From the NCBI GenBank assembly GCA_014381035.1, contig JACMIS010000248.1, positions 1-5,486 of the forward strand: DNA of 5,486 nucleotides, in the 5' to 3' direction. This DNA is from Armatimonadota bacterium (GTDB taxonomy: Bacteria > Armatimonadota > Armatimonadia > Armatimonadales > Armatimonadaceae). Made by a program: the position numbers and the translations under genes. Below are positions 1 through 5,355 of the stretch, piece by piece (positions within the stretch are counted from its first letter, which is position 1; every line of letters starts with the position of its first letter). Under the pieces are notes generated by a model. The model saw only the letters and a list, made by a program, of their open reading frames with translations. It searched no databases and was not told where the DNA came from.

Positions 1-1
1 G

Positions 2-829
2 ATTTTGCCACACGGCTATGAAAGTTTCCAACTGTTCTTCTGGCAGACACTCGGTGGTAAAAATCTCGCCGAACTCGCGCCGTCGGTCATGGAGGCGGTC
101 GGTGACAGCGCGATCATCAGCTCGCTCGGTGTTTTCGGGAACCCACTGGGCGACACCGACACCGACCGCGAGACACTGAATGCCTGGGAGCAAGCTATTG
201 ACGCCGCCCCGCTGTATGGCGCGAAAATAGTCGCCGGGTTTACCGGACGCGTGCGCGGCAAAAGCATCCCGGACAGTATCGCCCGCTACAAAGAGGTGTG
301 GGGACCGCTCGCAAAGCGGGCGAGTGATAAAGGCGTCCGTATCGCGTTCGAGAACTGCCCGATGGGCGGCAGTTGGGGTACCGGCGACTGGAATATCGCC
401 CACAACCCGCTCGCGTGGGAGTTGATGTTCGACGCGCTACCGGACGAGAGCATCGGTATCGAATGGGAACCGTGCCACCAACTCACGCAACTGATCGACC
501 CCCTGCCACAACTGCGTGAGTGGCTTCCTACCGGCAAGATATTTCATCTCCATGGCAAGGACGCCACGGTTCTGCGCGATGTGGTCGCCAAACACGGCAT
601 CACGGGCGGGAAGCCGTGGGTGTTCCACCGCACGCCCGGTTTCGGCGACACCAACTGGACCGATGTTATCAGCGACCTGCGCCGTTTCGGTTATACCGGC
701 GCGATTGACATCGAGGGGTGGCATGACCCCGTTTACAAAGGCGAGTTGGAAGTGACCGGGCAAGTGCAGGGGATGCGCTATCTCAAAGCCTGTCGCGGCG
801 GTGATGTATTCGTGCCGAACCCAGCGTAG
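2..829 (+). CDS. Sugar phosphate isomerase/epimerase-like TIM-barrel protein (5' truncated)
   Basis: The protein looks like a xylose-isomerase-like (AP endonuclease 2 fold) TIM barrel of the sugar phosphate isomerase/epimerase group, probably cytosolic and metal-dependent. Counting from the TTG at position 5, candidate metal or catalytic residues on successive strand ends are E116 in FENCP, E153/E155 and H158 in GIEWEPCHQ, H181/H183 in FHLHGKD and E237 in DIEGWHD. The late segment PGFGDTNW followed by the IEGWHDP motif is typical of the family. The frame is open back to the window edge (ATT at 2, TTG at 5), and the first visible residues (HGYESFQLFFW) resemble an early beta-strand of the barrel. 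The true start is therefore upstream and TTG 5 is probably not it. TAG at 827-829 ends the gene, 106 bases before the tRNA. The substrate cannot be read from sequence; sugar, inositol or hydroxypyruvate isomerase are all possible. The fold is fairly sure, the reaction is not. Confidence 0.82.
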   Translation: MLPHGYESFQLFFWQTLGGKNLAELAPSVMEAVGDSAIISSLGVFGNPLGDTDTDRETLNAWEQAIDAAPLYGAKIVAGFTGRVRGKSIPDSIARYKEVWGPLAKRASDKGVRIAFENCPMGGSWGTGDWNIAHNPLAWELMFDALPDESIGIEWEPCHQLTQLIDPLPQLREWLPTGKIFHLHGKDATVLRDVVAKHGITGGKPWVFHRTPGFGDTNWTDVISDLRRFGYTGAIDIEGWHDPVYKGELEVTGQVQGMRYLKACRGGDVFVPNPA

Positions 830-837
830 ACCACAAT

Positions 838-883
838 GTGCGTGACCGGTGTTCCGCGCTATTGACAGACACCGGTTGCGCAC
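838..883. repeat. Inverted repeat overlapping the tRNA-Ser promoter
   Basis: The left arm at 838-852 (GTGCGTGACCGGTGT) and right arm at 869-883 (ACACCGGTTGCGCAC) match at 13 of 15 positions, with an uninterrupted 8-bp core ACCGGTGT/ACACCGGT. As RNA the two mismatches become U-G and G-U wobbles, so all 15 positions pair around a 16-nt loop. The loop contains the -35 hexamer and the right arm fills most of the promoter spacer. No T-tract follows, so it is not a standard intrinsic terminator. It could be an operator, or the 3' hairpin of the upstream mRNA. Confidence 0.6.
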
Positions 884-890
884 CTATAAT
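862..890 (+). promoter_or_regulatory. Consensus sigma70 promoter of tRNA-Ser
   Basis: The -35 is TTGACA at 862-867 and the -10 is TATAAT at 885-890. Both are perfect consensus and the spacer is exactly 17 bp. The expected transcription start is near 897, giving a 5' leader of about 39 nt before the mature tRNA at 936. Strong promoters of this kind are usual for stable RNA genes. Confidence 0.9.
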
Positions 891-935
891 GATGCTTGCG
901 TGAAAGCAACAAGGGTGCCGTTTTCGCGTGAGTAG

Positions 936-1023
936 GGAGTGGTGTCCGAGTTGGTCGAAGGAGCACGATTGGAAATCGTGTAGGCTGTCAAAGGTCTCGT
1001 GGGTTCGAATCCCACTCACTCCG
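936..1023 (+). tRNA. tRNA-Ser (anticodon GGA)
   Basis: This is a class II tRNA cloverleaf. The acceptor stem is 936-942 (GGAGTGG) with 1016-1022 (TCACTCC), closed by one G-T wobble, and the discriminator is G1023, as expected for serine. The anticodon stem is 964-968/976-980 (CACGA/TCGTG) around loop TTGGAAA, with anticodon GGA at 971-973 reading UCC and UCU. A long variable region lies at 981-998. The T arm is 999-1003/1011-1015 (GTGGG/CCCAC) around TTCGAAT. The bases after the discriminator are CTT, so the CCA end is not encoded and must be added after transcription, which a product such as that of cca at 3715-5151 would do. The gene has its own promoter and terminator and is monocistronic. 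Confidence 0.97.
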
Positions 1024-1054
1024 CTTTTCGCTTTCAAGTCCTCTTGCAACGGTG

Positions 1055-1085
1055 CCGCGCTTCACAGACGAAGCGCGGAGTTTTT
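1055..1085 (+). terminator. Intrinsic terminator of the tRNA-Ser unit
   Basis: A perfect 9-bp stem, CCGCGCTTC at 1055-1063 with GAAGCGCGG at 1070-1078, encloses a 6-nt loop. It is followed after AG by TTTTT at 1081-1085. It lies 32 bases past the tRNA 3' end and 45 bases before the next gene, so it isolates the tRNA transcript. Confidence 0.92.
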
Positions 1086-1118
1086 GTTCGATAATTTCAA
1101 TAACGGAATCAGATCAAT

Positions 1119-1125
1119 AAAGGAG
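1119..1125 (+). promoter_or_regulatory. Ribosome-binding site supporting a TTG start
   Basis: AAAGGAG ends 4 nt before TTG 1130. No ATG lies near in frame; the other in-frame options are TTG 1139 and GTG 1148, 13 and 22 nt from the site. The spacing to 1130 is short but is the best of the three. Confidence 0.6.
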
Positions 1126-1129
1126 TTCG

Positions 1130-2635
1130 TTGGACCGATTGCAGAACGTGACGAATAAACCACGATGGGGGGCATCGTTCGCGGCGCGTTTAAGCCGCAC
1201 ACCACTCTGGCAACGGGCGTTGCTGGTTCTCTTTTTACTCCCGCCGATCCTTGCCGGCGGCACCGCCGCCGCCTATTATCTGCGACTGCACCAGAACGCG
1301 GAAACCCTGTCGGTGGACGAACTGCCGCTTTTCCCGTCGCCGGAAAAAGGGAAGCGTTACCTGATTCTCGCGCCACACTGTGACGATGAGACACTCGCTG
1401 TCGGCGGTTTTATCGCGGACGCGACCCGGAAAGGGGCAAGCGTTTCGCTCGCATTCCTCACGAACGGCGATGGGTTTCCGGCGGCGGCTACCCGCGAACT
1501 CAAGGAGATGAATATTTCGCCGTCCGATTATGTGCGTTTCGCGGAGCGGCGACAAAACGAAGCCAGTCGTGCGGCGAAAATGCTCGGCGTCGCGCCGGGC
1601 GACATGTACTTCCTCGGATACCCGGATCGTGGCTTGCGTCCGATGTGGGAAACGCATTGGTCGGCGTCGAACCCGTATCGCTCATTCTACACCGGGCATA
1701 CCCACTCGCCGTACCCCGTGAGTTTCACGAAACGTGCGGCGTACAATGGGGCGTTTTTGCAAGGCGATCTGATTCGGCTACTGGACAAAGTACGCCCGAC
1801 CGATGTTTTTGTCACGCACCCCGCCGACGATCACCCAGACCATTCCGCCGCCGCATCGTTTACTCAGGCGGCGTTGCGACTCTGCACCACAGAGCCACAA
1901 CACCACTGGGCGCGGACCGCGAAACTGCACTATTACATCGTCCATCGTGGGGACTGGCCCCTGCCGCAGGGAAAGCGACCGAGCGCGAAACTCACGCCGC
2001 CCCCCGGTCTGGTGACTACCGACACCGCGTGGCACGCCTATATGCTTTCGGACGAGACCCGTGCGATCAAGGATAAAGCCCTGTCGCGCTATGTCTCGCA
2101 GTTGAATATCAGCAGCCGGTTCCTGACCTCGTTTATCCGCACGAACGAACTGTTCGGTGAGATGAACGCCCCGACGGTTCCGCAAGAAGCCGCGGGTTGG
2201 ACGACGGTCGCGGTAGACGGTCGTCGCGATGATGTGGTGCGCTACGTGGACCCTTCCGCCGACTTGACCGCGATTGCCGTGCAACGCACGAAGTCAAATG
2301 AACTGACGGTGCGGGTTTCCCTGCGGGGTGCGTCGGTGCCGAAACGACTGCGCTACACGTTGCTTTTGCGCGATGAAAACAAACTACGAACCGTGTTCCT
2401 GACCGCGCCGGAAAGTGGTGCCAGCAACACGATGACTGCCACCGTACCGCTCGCGGCTACCGGCACCTCCTGTCTTTGGGTGGCGGCGGAAACCCGCTAT
2501 CAGGCGACCGCGAATCTTCCCATGCGCCCGGTAGACCGTATCGGCTACCGTCCGTTCCTCCTGCCCGCAAATCAGATCGCGACCAACGTTTCCAAATCGG
2601 CAAATCCGGGGAAAAGTTCGGCAGAGGCGCGGTAG
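1130..2635 (+). CDS. Membrane-anchored PIG-L/LmbE-type deacetylase with C-terminal extension
   Basis: This is a zinc-dependent N-acetylglucosaminyl-type deacetylase of the PIG-L/LmbE family (501 aa). Residues 28-50 form one hydrophobic helix after a basic, Arg-rich N-terminus, so the enzyme is probably an inner-membrane-anchored protein with its catalytic domain outside. The first family motif is PHCDDE at 82-87, with H83 and D86 as metal ligands and D85 as the likely general base. The second is HPADDHPDH at 230-238, where H235, D237 and H238 match the H-P-D-H signature of MshB-like enzymes. Cys replaces the usual Pro in HPDDE, a variant that does not remove a ligand. Residues from about 350 to 480 look like a beta-rich extension and I cannot assign them to a family. 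The start is TTG. The gene ends 48 bases before the probable start of the next one, suggesting an operon. The substrate is unknown; an envelope glycan or glycolipid amide is an inference. Family assignment is strong. Confidence 0.92.
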   Translation: MDRLQNVTNKPRWGASFAARLSRTPLWQRALLVLFLLPPILAGGTAAAYYLRLHQNAETLSVDELPLFPSPEKGKRYLILAPHCDDETLAVGGFIADATRKGASVSLAFLTNGDGFPAAATRELKEMNISPSDYVRFAERRQNEASRAAKMLGVAPGDMYFLGYPDRGLRPMWETHWSASNPYRSFYTGHTHSPYPVSFTKRAAYNGAFLQGDLIRLLDKVRPTDVFVTHPADDHPDHSAAASFTQAALRLCTTEPQHHWARTAKLHYYIVHRGDWPLPQGKRPSAKLTPPPGLVTTDTAWHAYMLSDETRAIKDKALSRYVSQLNISSRFLTSFIRTNELFGEMNAPTVPQEAAGWTTVAVDGRRDDVVRYVDPSADLTAIAVQRTKSNELTVRVSLRGASVPKRLRYTLLLRDENKLRTVFLTAPESGASNTMTATVPLAATGTSCLWVAAETRYQATANLPMRPVDRIGYRPFLLPANQIATNVSKSANPGKSSAEAR

Positions 2636-2667
2636 TGTATGGAACCGTCGCCGGACCGTTCTACACC

Positions 2668-2677
2668 AGAGGAGGAG
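2668..2677 (+). promoter_or_regulatory. Strong Shine-Dalgarno that decides a TTG start
   Basis: The run AGAGGAGGAG contains AGGAGG at 2670-2675, placed 8 nt before TTG 2684. This is the best-positioned ribosome-binding site for the following gene. The upstream ATG 2639 has only a weak AGAGG 11 nt away. The same run also encodes in-frame codons if ATG 2639 is used. Confidence 0.7.
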
Positions 2678-2683
2678 TACGCA

Positions 2684-3061
2684 TTGTCTACGCTAGCCCA
2701 ACCCGCATTACGACCGGGGAAATTTCAGGATGCCGCATTCGTGCAATTGATCGCCCGCCCGTTCTCCGTCAAACGTCCGGCGGCGGTGGAAGTCCTCACG
2801 CTCCTTATCCTTTGTGCCGTAGATATGTACAGCACGATCTATTGGGTGAAGACGGGGCAGGCGACTGAAGCGAACCCGCTCCTCGCCTGGACATTTGATG
2901 TACACCCGCTGATATTTGTGTTGATCAAAACCGGGACATTTCTTCCGACGTTGATTCTCGCCGCGTACATGGCGCGGAAACACCCACGCACCGTGACCCT
3001 GCTCCTACGGGCTGTTATTCTTGCTTATATCGGTATCTACCTCGTCGGCGTTTTCCGTTAG
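2684..3061 (+). CDS. Small three-helix membrane protein, DUF5658-like
   Basis: This is a probable inner-membrane protein of 125 aa from TTG 2684, or 140 aa if ATG 2639 is used. I prefer TTG because of the ideal Shine-Dalgarno upstream, and because the extra 15 residues (MEPSPDRS...) are hydrophilic and outside the membrane domain. Numbered from TTG, helices lie at about 35-55, 74-97 and 103-124. The loop after helix 1 holds the family-like pattern: D47 and S50-T51 in the first helix, then GQATEANP at 58-65, then a conserved-looking Lys (K82) inside helix 2. This D...T, G..xE.NP, K order matches the DUF5658 family, whose function is not known. It lies directly downstream of the PIG-L deacetylase, probably co-transcribed, so an accessory role at the membrane is possible but unproven. 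Confidence 0.8.
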   Translation: MSTLAQPALRPGKFQDAAFVQLIARPFSVKRPAAVEVLTLLILCAVDMYSTIYWVKTGQATEANPLLAWTFDVHPLIFVLIKTGTFLPTLILAAYMARKHPRTVTLLLRAVILAYIGIYLVGVFR

Positions 3062-3109
3062 ACCAAGGGCAGAACCCTCAACCCGAGACCGAAATAAATG
3101 ATCGGGAAC

Positions 3110-3140
3110 GGAACTTTCGAGTTTCCTTCGTTTGTTCTTT
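3110..3140 (+). terminator. Possible weak terminator of the deacetylase operon
   Basis: AACT at 3112-3115 pairs with AGTT at 3120-3123 around a TTCG loop. The stem extends by GG/CC (3110-3111 with 3125-3126) past a bulged T. A pyrimidine-rich stretch with several short T runs follows to 3140. The stem is short, so this is only a candidate. The overlapping GGAACTT at 3110-3116 resembles an ECF-sigma -35, but no matching -10 is seen. Confidence 0.35.
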
Positions 3141-3180
3141 TGGCGACACCGTAGCGTAAAGCATTCGCTAAATTGGAACA

Positions 3181-3206
3181 CCTGATTTATCAGGAGGAGG
3201 AACCTC
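3181..3206 (+). promoter_or_regulatory. Shine-Dalgarno of the KM-repeat gene, with two competing hairpins
   Basis: AGGAGGAGG at 3192-3200 gives an ideal site 8 nt before ATG 3209. CCTGA at 3181-3185 pairs with TCAGG at 3190-3194 around a TTTA loop and takes up the first part of the site. Alternatively GAGG at 3194-3197 pairs with CCTC at 3203-3206 and hides the middle. The two stems share G3194 and cannot both form fully. Confidence 0.55.
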
Positions 3207-3208
3207 GT

Positions 3209-3586
3209 ATGAAATTATTTCGCCTGACCGTTACCACCGCTCTCGCGGCTCTGTTCGTTTCCGCAAACCTTTTTGCCTTGCCCGCCATCGCCCAGGATAA
3301 AATGGGTGGCAAAATGGACGATAAGATGGGTAGCAGCAAAATGGGCGGCAAGATGGACAAGATGGCTGGTCCGATCTATGTCTCCAAGTCGACCAAGATG
3401 GGTTTTACCCCCGCCCAGGCTAAAAAGATGGCGATGAAGGATATGAAGGGTATGAAACTCGTCAAGATGACGAAATTACCCGCGGGCTACAAGATGTCGC
3501 CGCCGAAAATGGGTGACAAAATGGGCAACAAGATGGACGATAAGATGGGTGGGAAAATGGACGACAAAATGGGCGGCAAGCCGTAG
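3209..3586 (+). CDS. Secreted Lys/Met-rich KMxx-repeat protein
   Basis: A 125-aa exported protein of unknown function. Residues 1-28 are a clear Sec signal peptide: K2/R5, a hydrophobic core to about F22, then LPAIA before Q29 as the likely cleavage site. By hand count the 97-residue mature chain holds 19 Met and 23 Lys, with no Cys or His. Two blocks of period-4 repeats, KMGG/KMDD/KMGN type, lie at residues 30-52 and about 100-125. They flank a non-repetitive middle (AGPIYVSKSTKMGFTPAQAKKM onward). It resembles in style the secreted 'pentapeptide MXKDX repeat' proteins (TIGR02953), but the period here is four, not five. Met-rich periplasmic proteins often bind Cu(I) or act as oxidant sinks; a polycation binding envelope polymers is equally possible. 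All of these are inference. I chose ATG 3209 over the in-frame TTG 3173 because it has the Shine-Dalgarno and starts the signal peptide directly. The gene is monocistronic and ends at a strong terminator. Confidence 0.85.
   Translation: MKLFRLTVTTALAALFVSANLFALPAIAQDKMGGKMDDKMGSSKMGGKMDKMAGPIYVSKSTKMGFTPAQAKKMAMKDMKGMKLVKMTKLPAGYKMSPPKMGDKMGNKMDDKMGGKMDDKMGGKP
3296..3364 (+). repeat. First block of imperfect 12-bp coding repeats (KMxx)
   Basis: Imperfect tandem units of about 12 bp (AAAATGGGTGGC type) encode DKMGGKMDDKMGSSKMGGK followed by MDKM. Third positions vary (AAA/AAG, GGT/GGC, GAC/GAT), so the peptide pattern is kept while the DNA has drifted. Confidence 0.8.
3506..3583 (+). repeat. 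Second block of imperfect 12-bp coding repeats (KMxx)
   Basis: Six tandem KMxx-type units followed by a final GGKP end the protein, reading KMGD, KMGN, KMDD, KMGG, KMDD, KMGG. The alternation of KMDD and KMGG makes an effective higher-order unit of about 24 bp, shared with the first block. Confidence 0.8.
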
Positions 3587-3606
3587 CATTCTCCATCTCA
3601 TTCCTG

Positions 3607-3650
3607 AACTGCCGAGCTACCTCCGGGTGTTTCGGCAGTTTTTATTTTTT
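3607..3650 (+). terminator. Strong intrinsic terminator after the KM-repeat gene
   Basis: AACTGCCGA at 3607-3615 pairs perfectly with TCGGCAGTT at 3632-3640. Inside, ACC/GGT (3619-3621 with 3626-3628) closes a UCCG loop. The T-tract TTTTTATTTTTT follows at 3639-3650. It separates the KM-repeat gene from cca. Confidence 0.93.
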
Positions 3651-3714
3651 GTGCTCTGTACCGACACAAAAGAAAGAACGATTTGGCGTCGCGGTACAAT
3701 CGTCTACGAATGCC

Positions 3715-5151
3715 ATGGAAAACCCCGTACTACCGATATTGCGCGACGCGTTACGCGGCACCGAATACGAAGGACGTTTATTTCTGGTCGGGGGGTATGT
3801 CCGCGACAAACTCATGAACCGTCCGGGATCGGCGGCGATTGATGATATTGACCTCGTGTTGGAGGGTGATGCGTCCGGGGTCGCCCATCTTTTGTGGAAG
3901 AAGCGGGTCGCGTGGCACAAGCCGGTCGAGTTTCCCACGTTCGGCACCGCGATGGTGCGTGTTGGCGGGACGGGACCGGACAATCCCGGCGCACAGGTCG
4001 AACTCGTCACCGCACGGCAGGAAACGTATCGCCAGGGATCGCGCAAGCCGGTCGTCACGCCGGGAACGATAGCCTCGGACGCTTTGCGGCGTGATTTCAC
4101 CATCAATACGTTTTTGGAAAACCTGCACACCGGCGAGATCACCGACCCGACCGGGCGCGGGTATGCCGACCTCCAAGTCAAACTCCTGCGGACGCCGTTG
4201 GACCCGGTGATTACGTTCACGGACGATCCGCTCCGGATGCTTCGCGCCGCCCGGTTCGCCGCCAAGTTGGGCTTCGCGGTCGAGGAAAGCACGCTCGCGG
4301 CTATCCGGTCGAACGCGTTCCGCCTGTCGCCGGAGCACGGGATCTCGTTCGAGCGTGTACGGGACGAGTTGGTGAAAACGCTTCCGACGGCGGGCGCGGC
4401 GCACGGCTTGGAAATGATGCGTGAGACGGGGCTTTTAGCGCAATTCGCGCCCGAACTTGTGGCGATGCAGGGCGTCACGCAGAACCGTTTCCATCTGTAC
4501 GACGTTTGGGAGCATACGCTGGTCGCGCTATCGAATTTGCCGCCGGACGCCGACGGGGGTGTTCGTCTCGCGGTGTTGCTCCACGATGTCGGCAAGCCCG
4601 CGACGCGCACGGTCGACCCGCAGTCCGGCGACGTTCATTTCTACGAACACGAAAAAGTCGGCGCGGAGATCGCCCGGACAGTTATGAACCGTCTGAAGTT
4701 TTCCGGCGACGAAATAGATCGCGTGGTGGCACTGGTCGGTTTGCACATGCGCTACGGTGCCTACAACAGCGACGAATGGACGGACGCCAGCGTGCGCCGC
4801 TTGATCCGCGCCGTCGGTGAGCACCGGCGCGACCTGTTCACGATTGCCCGTGCCGATGTTTCCGCCTGCGCAACGACGGATGAGAGTGGCATCCCATTCC
4901 CTACCGCCGATCTCGCCGGGCTATCCGAGCGGATGGAGCACATCGAAACCACCGCGCACATCACCACCGCAACGTCACCCCTTTCCGGGCAGGAGATCAT
5001 GGAACGTCTCGCGCTTCCGGCAGGGCGGCTCGTAGGCACGATCAAGAACGCCCTCACCGACGCAGTAGTAGCAGGCGAACTCGCCCCGGACGACAAAGCG
5101 GGCGCGGAAACCATGGCACAAACAATACTTTCAAACCTTCAGCAACTGTAG
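3715..5151 (+). CDS. cca: CCA-adding tRNA nucleotidyltransferase with HD domain
   Basis: This is a class II CCA-adding enzyme, a cytosolic protein that adds or repairs the 3'-CCA of tRNAs from CTP and ATP. It has 478 aa from ATG 3715. The nucleotidyltransferase head has LVGGYVRD at 24-31 and the metal-binding DxD in IDDIDLV (D44, D46). RRDF at 125-128 and DDPLRMLRAARF at 170-181 are the basic and nucleotide-selecting motifs; the latter corresponds to EDxxR with Asp for Glu. A neck motif, FERVRDEL, lies at about 212-219. A C-terminal HD phosphohydrolase domain shows H267, H290-D291 and a likely D381, and the tail at about 425-455 (SGQEIMERL, then PAGRLVGTI) is typical of the group. The only other in-frame start, TTG 3649, lies in the terminator T-tract and is rejected. 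No Shine-Dalgarno is visible before ATG 3715. A CC-only or poly(A) polymerase relative cannot be fully excluded. Confidence 0.95.
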   Translation: MENPVLPILRDALRGTEYEGRLFLVGGYVRDKLMNRPGSAAIDDIDLVLEGDASGVAHLLWKKRVAWHKPVEFPTFGTAMVRVGGTGPDNPGAQVELVTARQETYRQGSRKPVVTPGTIASDALRRDFTINTFLENLHTGEITDPTGRGYADLQVKLLRTPLDPVITFTDDPLRMLRAARFAAKLGFAVEESTLAAIRSNAFRLSPEHGISFERVRDELVKTLPTAGAAHGLEMMRETGLLAQFAPELVAMQGVTQNRFHLYDVWEHTLVALSNLPPDADGGVRLAVLLHDVGKPATRTVDPQSGDVHFYEHEKVGAEIARTVMNRLKFSGDEIDRVVALVGLHMRYGAYNSDEWTDASVRRLIRAVGEHRRDLFTIARADVSACATTDESGIPFPTADLAGLSERMEHIETTAHITTATSPLSGQEIMERLALPAGRLVGTIKNALTDAVVAGELAPDDKAGAETMAQTILSNLQQL

Positions 5152-5180
5152 ATTCCGCAAATGCTGTAGTCTTATTTTTT
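5140..5180 (+). terminator. Weak terminator-like site at the end of cca
   Basis: CAGCA at 5140-5144 can pair with TGCTG at 5162-5166 across the stop codon, and TTTTTT lies at 5175-5180. The stem is only 5 bp with a 17-nt loop, so the support is mainly the T-tract. Confidence 0.25.
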
Positions 5181-5239
5181 GTCCTGCGCGGACGGCGCCA
5201 ACACTTTGTTGGATCGGTTTACCTGCGGTGCTTTCTACT
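5152..5239. other. Intergenic stretch between cca and the large palindrome
   Basis: No gene is visible. The stretch holds the T-tract at 5175-5180 and a small 6-bp hairpin, CCAACA at 5198-5203 with TGTTGG at 5207-5212 around a 3-nt loop. No convincing promoter or ribosome-binding site precedes the downstream reading frame. Confidence 0.6.
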
Positions 5240-5355
5240 GTTTGGTGCTTCTGGTTCGGTTCTTTCCCGCGCATTTGCCGTTCGTGGTTTTTTAGGCACC
5301 GGAAAAACCACCAACGGTAAATGCGCGGGGAAGAACCGAACCAGAAACACCAAAC
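5240..5355. repeat. Large near-perfect inverted repeat (54-bp arms, 8-nt loop)
   Basis: The left arm 5240-5293 faces the right arm 5302-5355 around loop 5294-5301. By hand, 49 of 54 positions are Watson-Crick pairs, three are G-T wobbles (5265/5330, 5277/5318, 5293/5302), and two are mismatches (5248/5347 C-A, 5283/5312 C-C). Pairing stops sharply at the outer ends. No T-tract follows on either strand, so it does not look like a standard terminator. There is no transposase and no obvious target-site duplication in the flanks. It could be a MITE-like element, a fold-back duplication of the coding sequence on its right arm, or a structured RNA. Confidence 0.93.

Noticed and set aside
5..7. TTG as true start of the isomerase gene
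   Set aside because: The frame is open to the window edge and the first residues resemble an internal barrel strand, so the start is most likely upstream.
437..883. Antisense open frame of 148 codons over the isomerase gene end and the tRNA promoter
   Set aside because: It has no recognisable domain and runs opposite real coding sequence and through the inverted repeat.
928..1158. Open frame reading through the tRNA and its terminator
   Set aside because: It is a translation of a clear tRNA cloverleaf and terminator hairpin.
3173..3208. N-terminal extension of the KM-repeat protein from TTG 3173
   Set aside because: It would place charged residues (EEEPR) before a complete signal peptide and would translate through the Shine-Dalgarno of ATG 3209.
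3296..3583. Repeat blocks as a CRISPR-like array
   Set aside because: Units are about 12 bp, imperfect, without spacers, and encode the KMxx peptide in frame.
3649..3714. N-terminal extension of cca from TTG 3649
   Set aside because: The start would lie in the T-tract of the preceding terminator, has no Shine-Dalgarno, and adds residues before the family's normal N-terminus.
3642..4610. Long antisense open frame of 322 codons over cca
   Set aside because: It lies opposite a well-supported gene, has Arg/Ser-rich low-complexity composition and no motif, and starts without a ribosome-binding site. It is a by-product of G+C-rich codon usage.
5240..5355. Palindrome as a simple bidirectional rho-independent terminator
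   Set aside because: The stem is several times the usual length and no T-run follows it on either strand.
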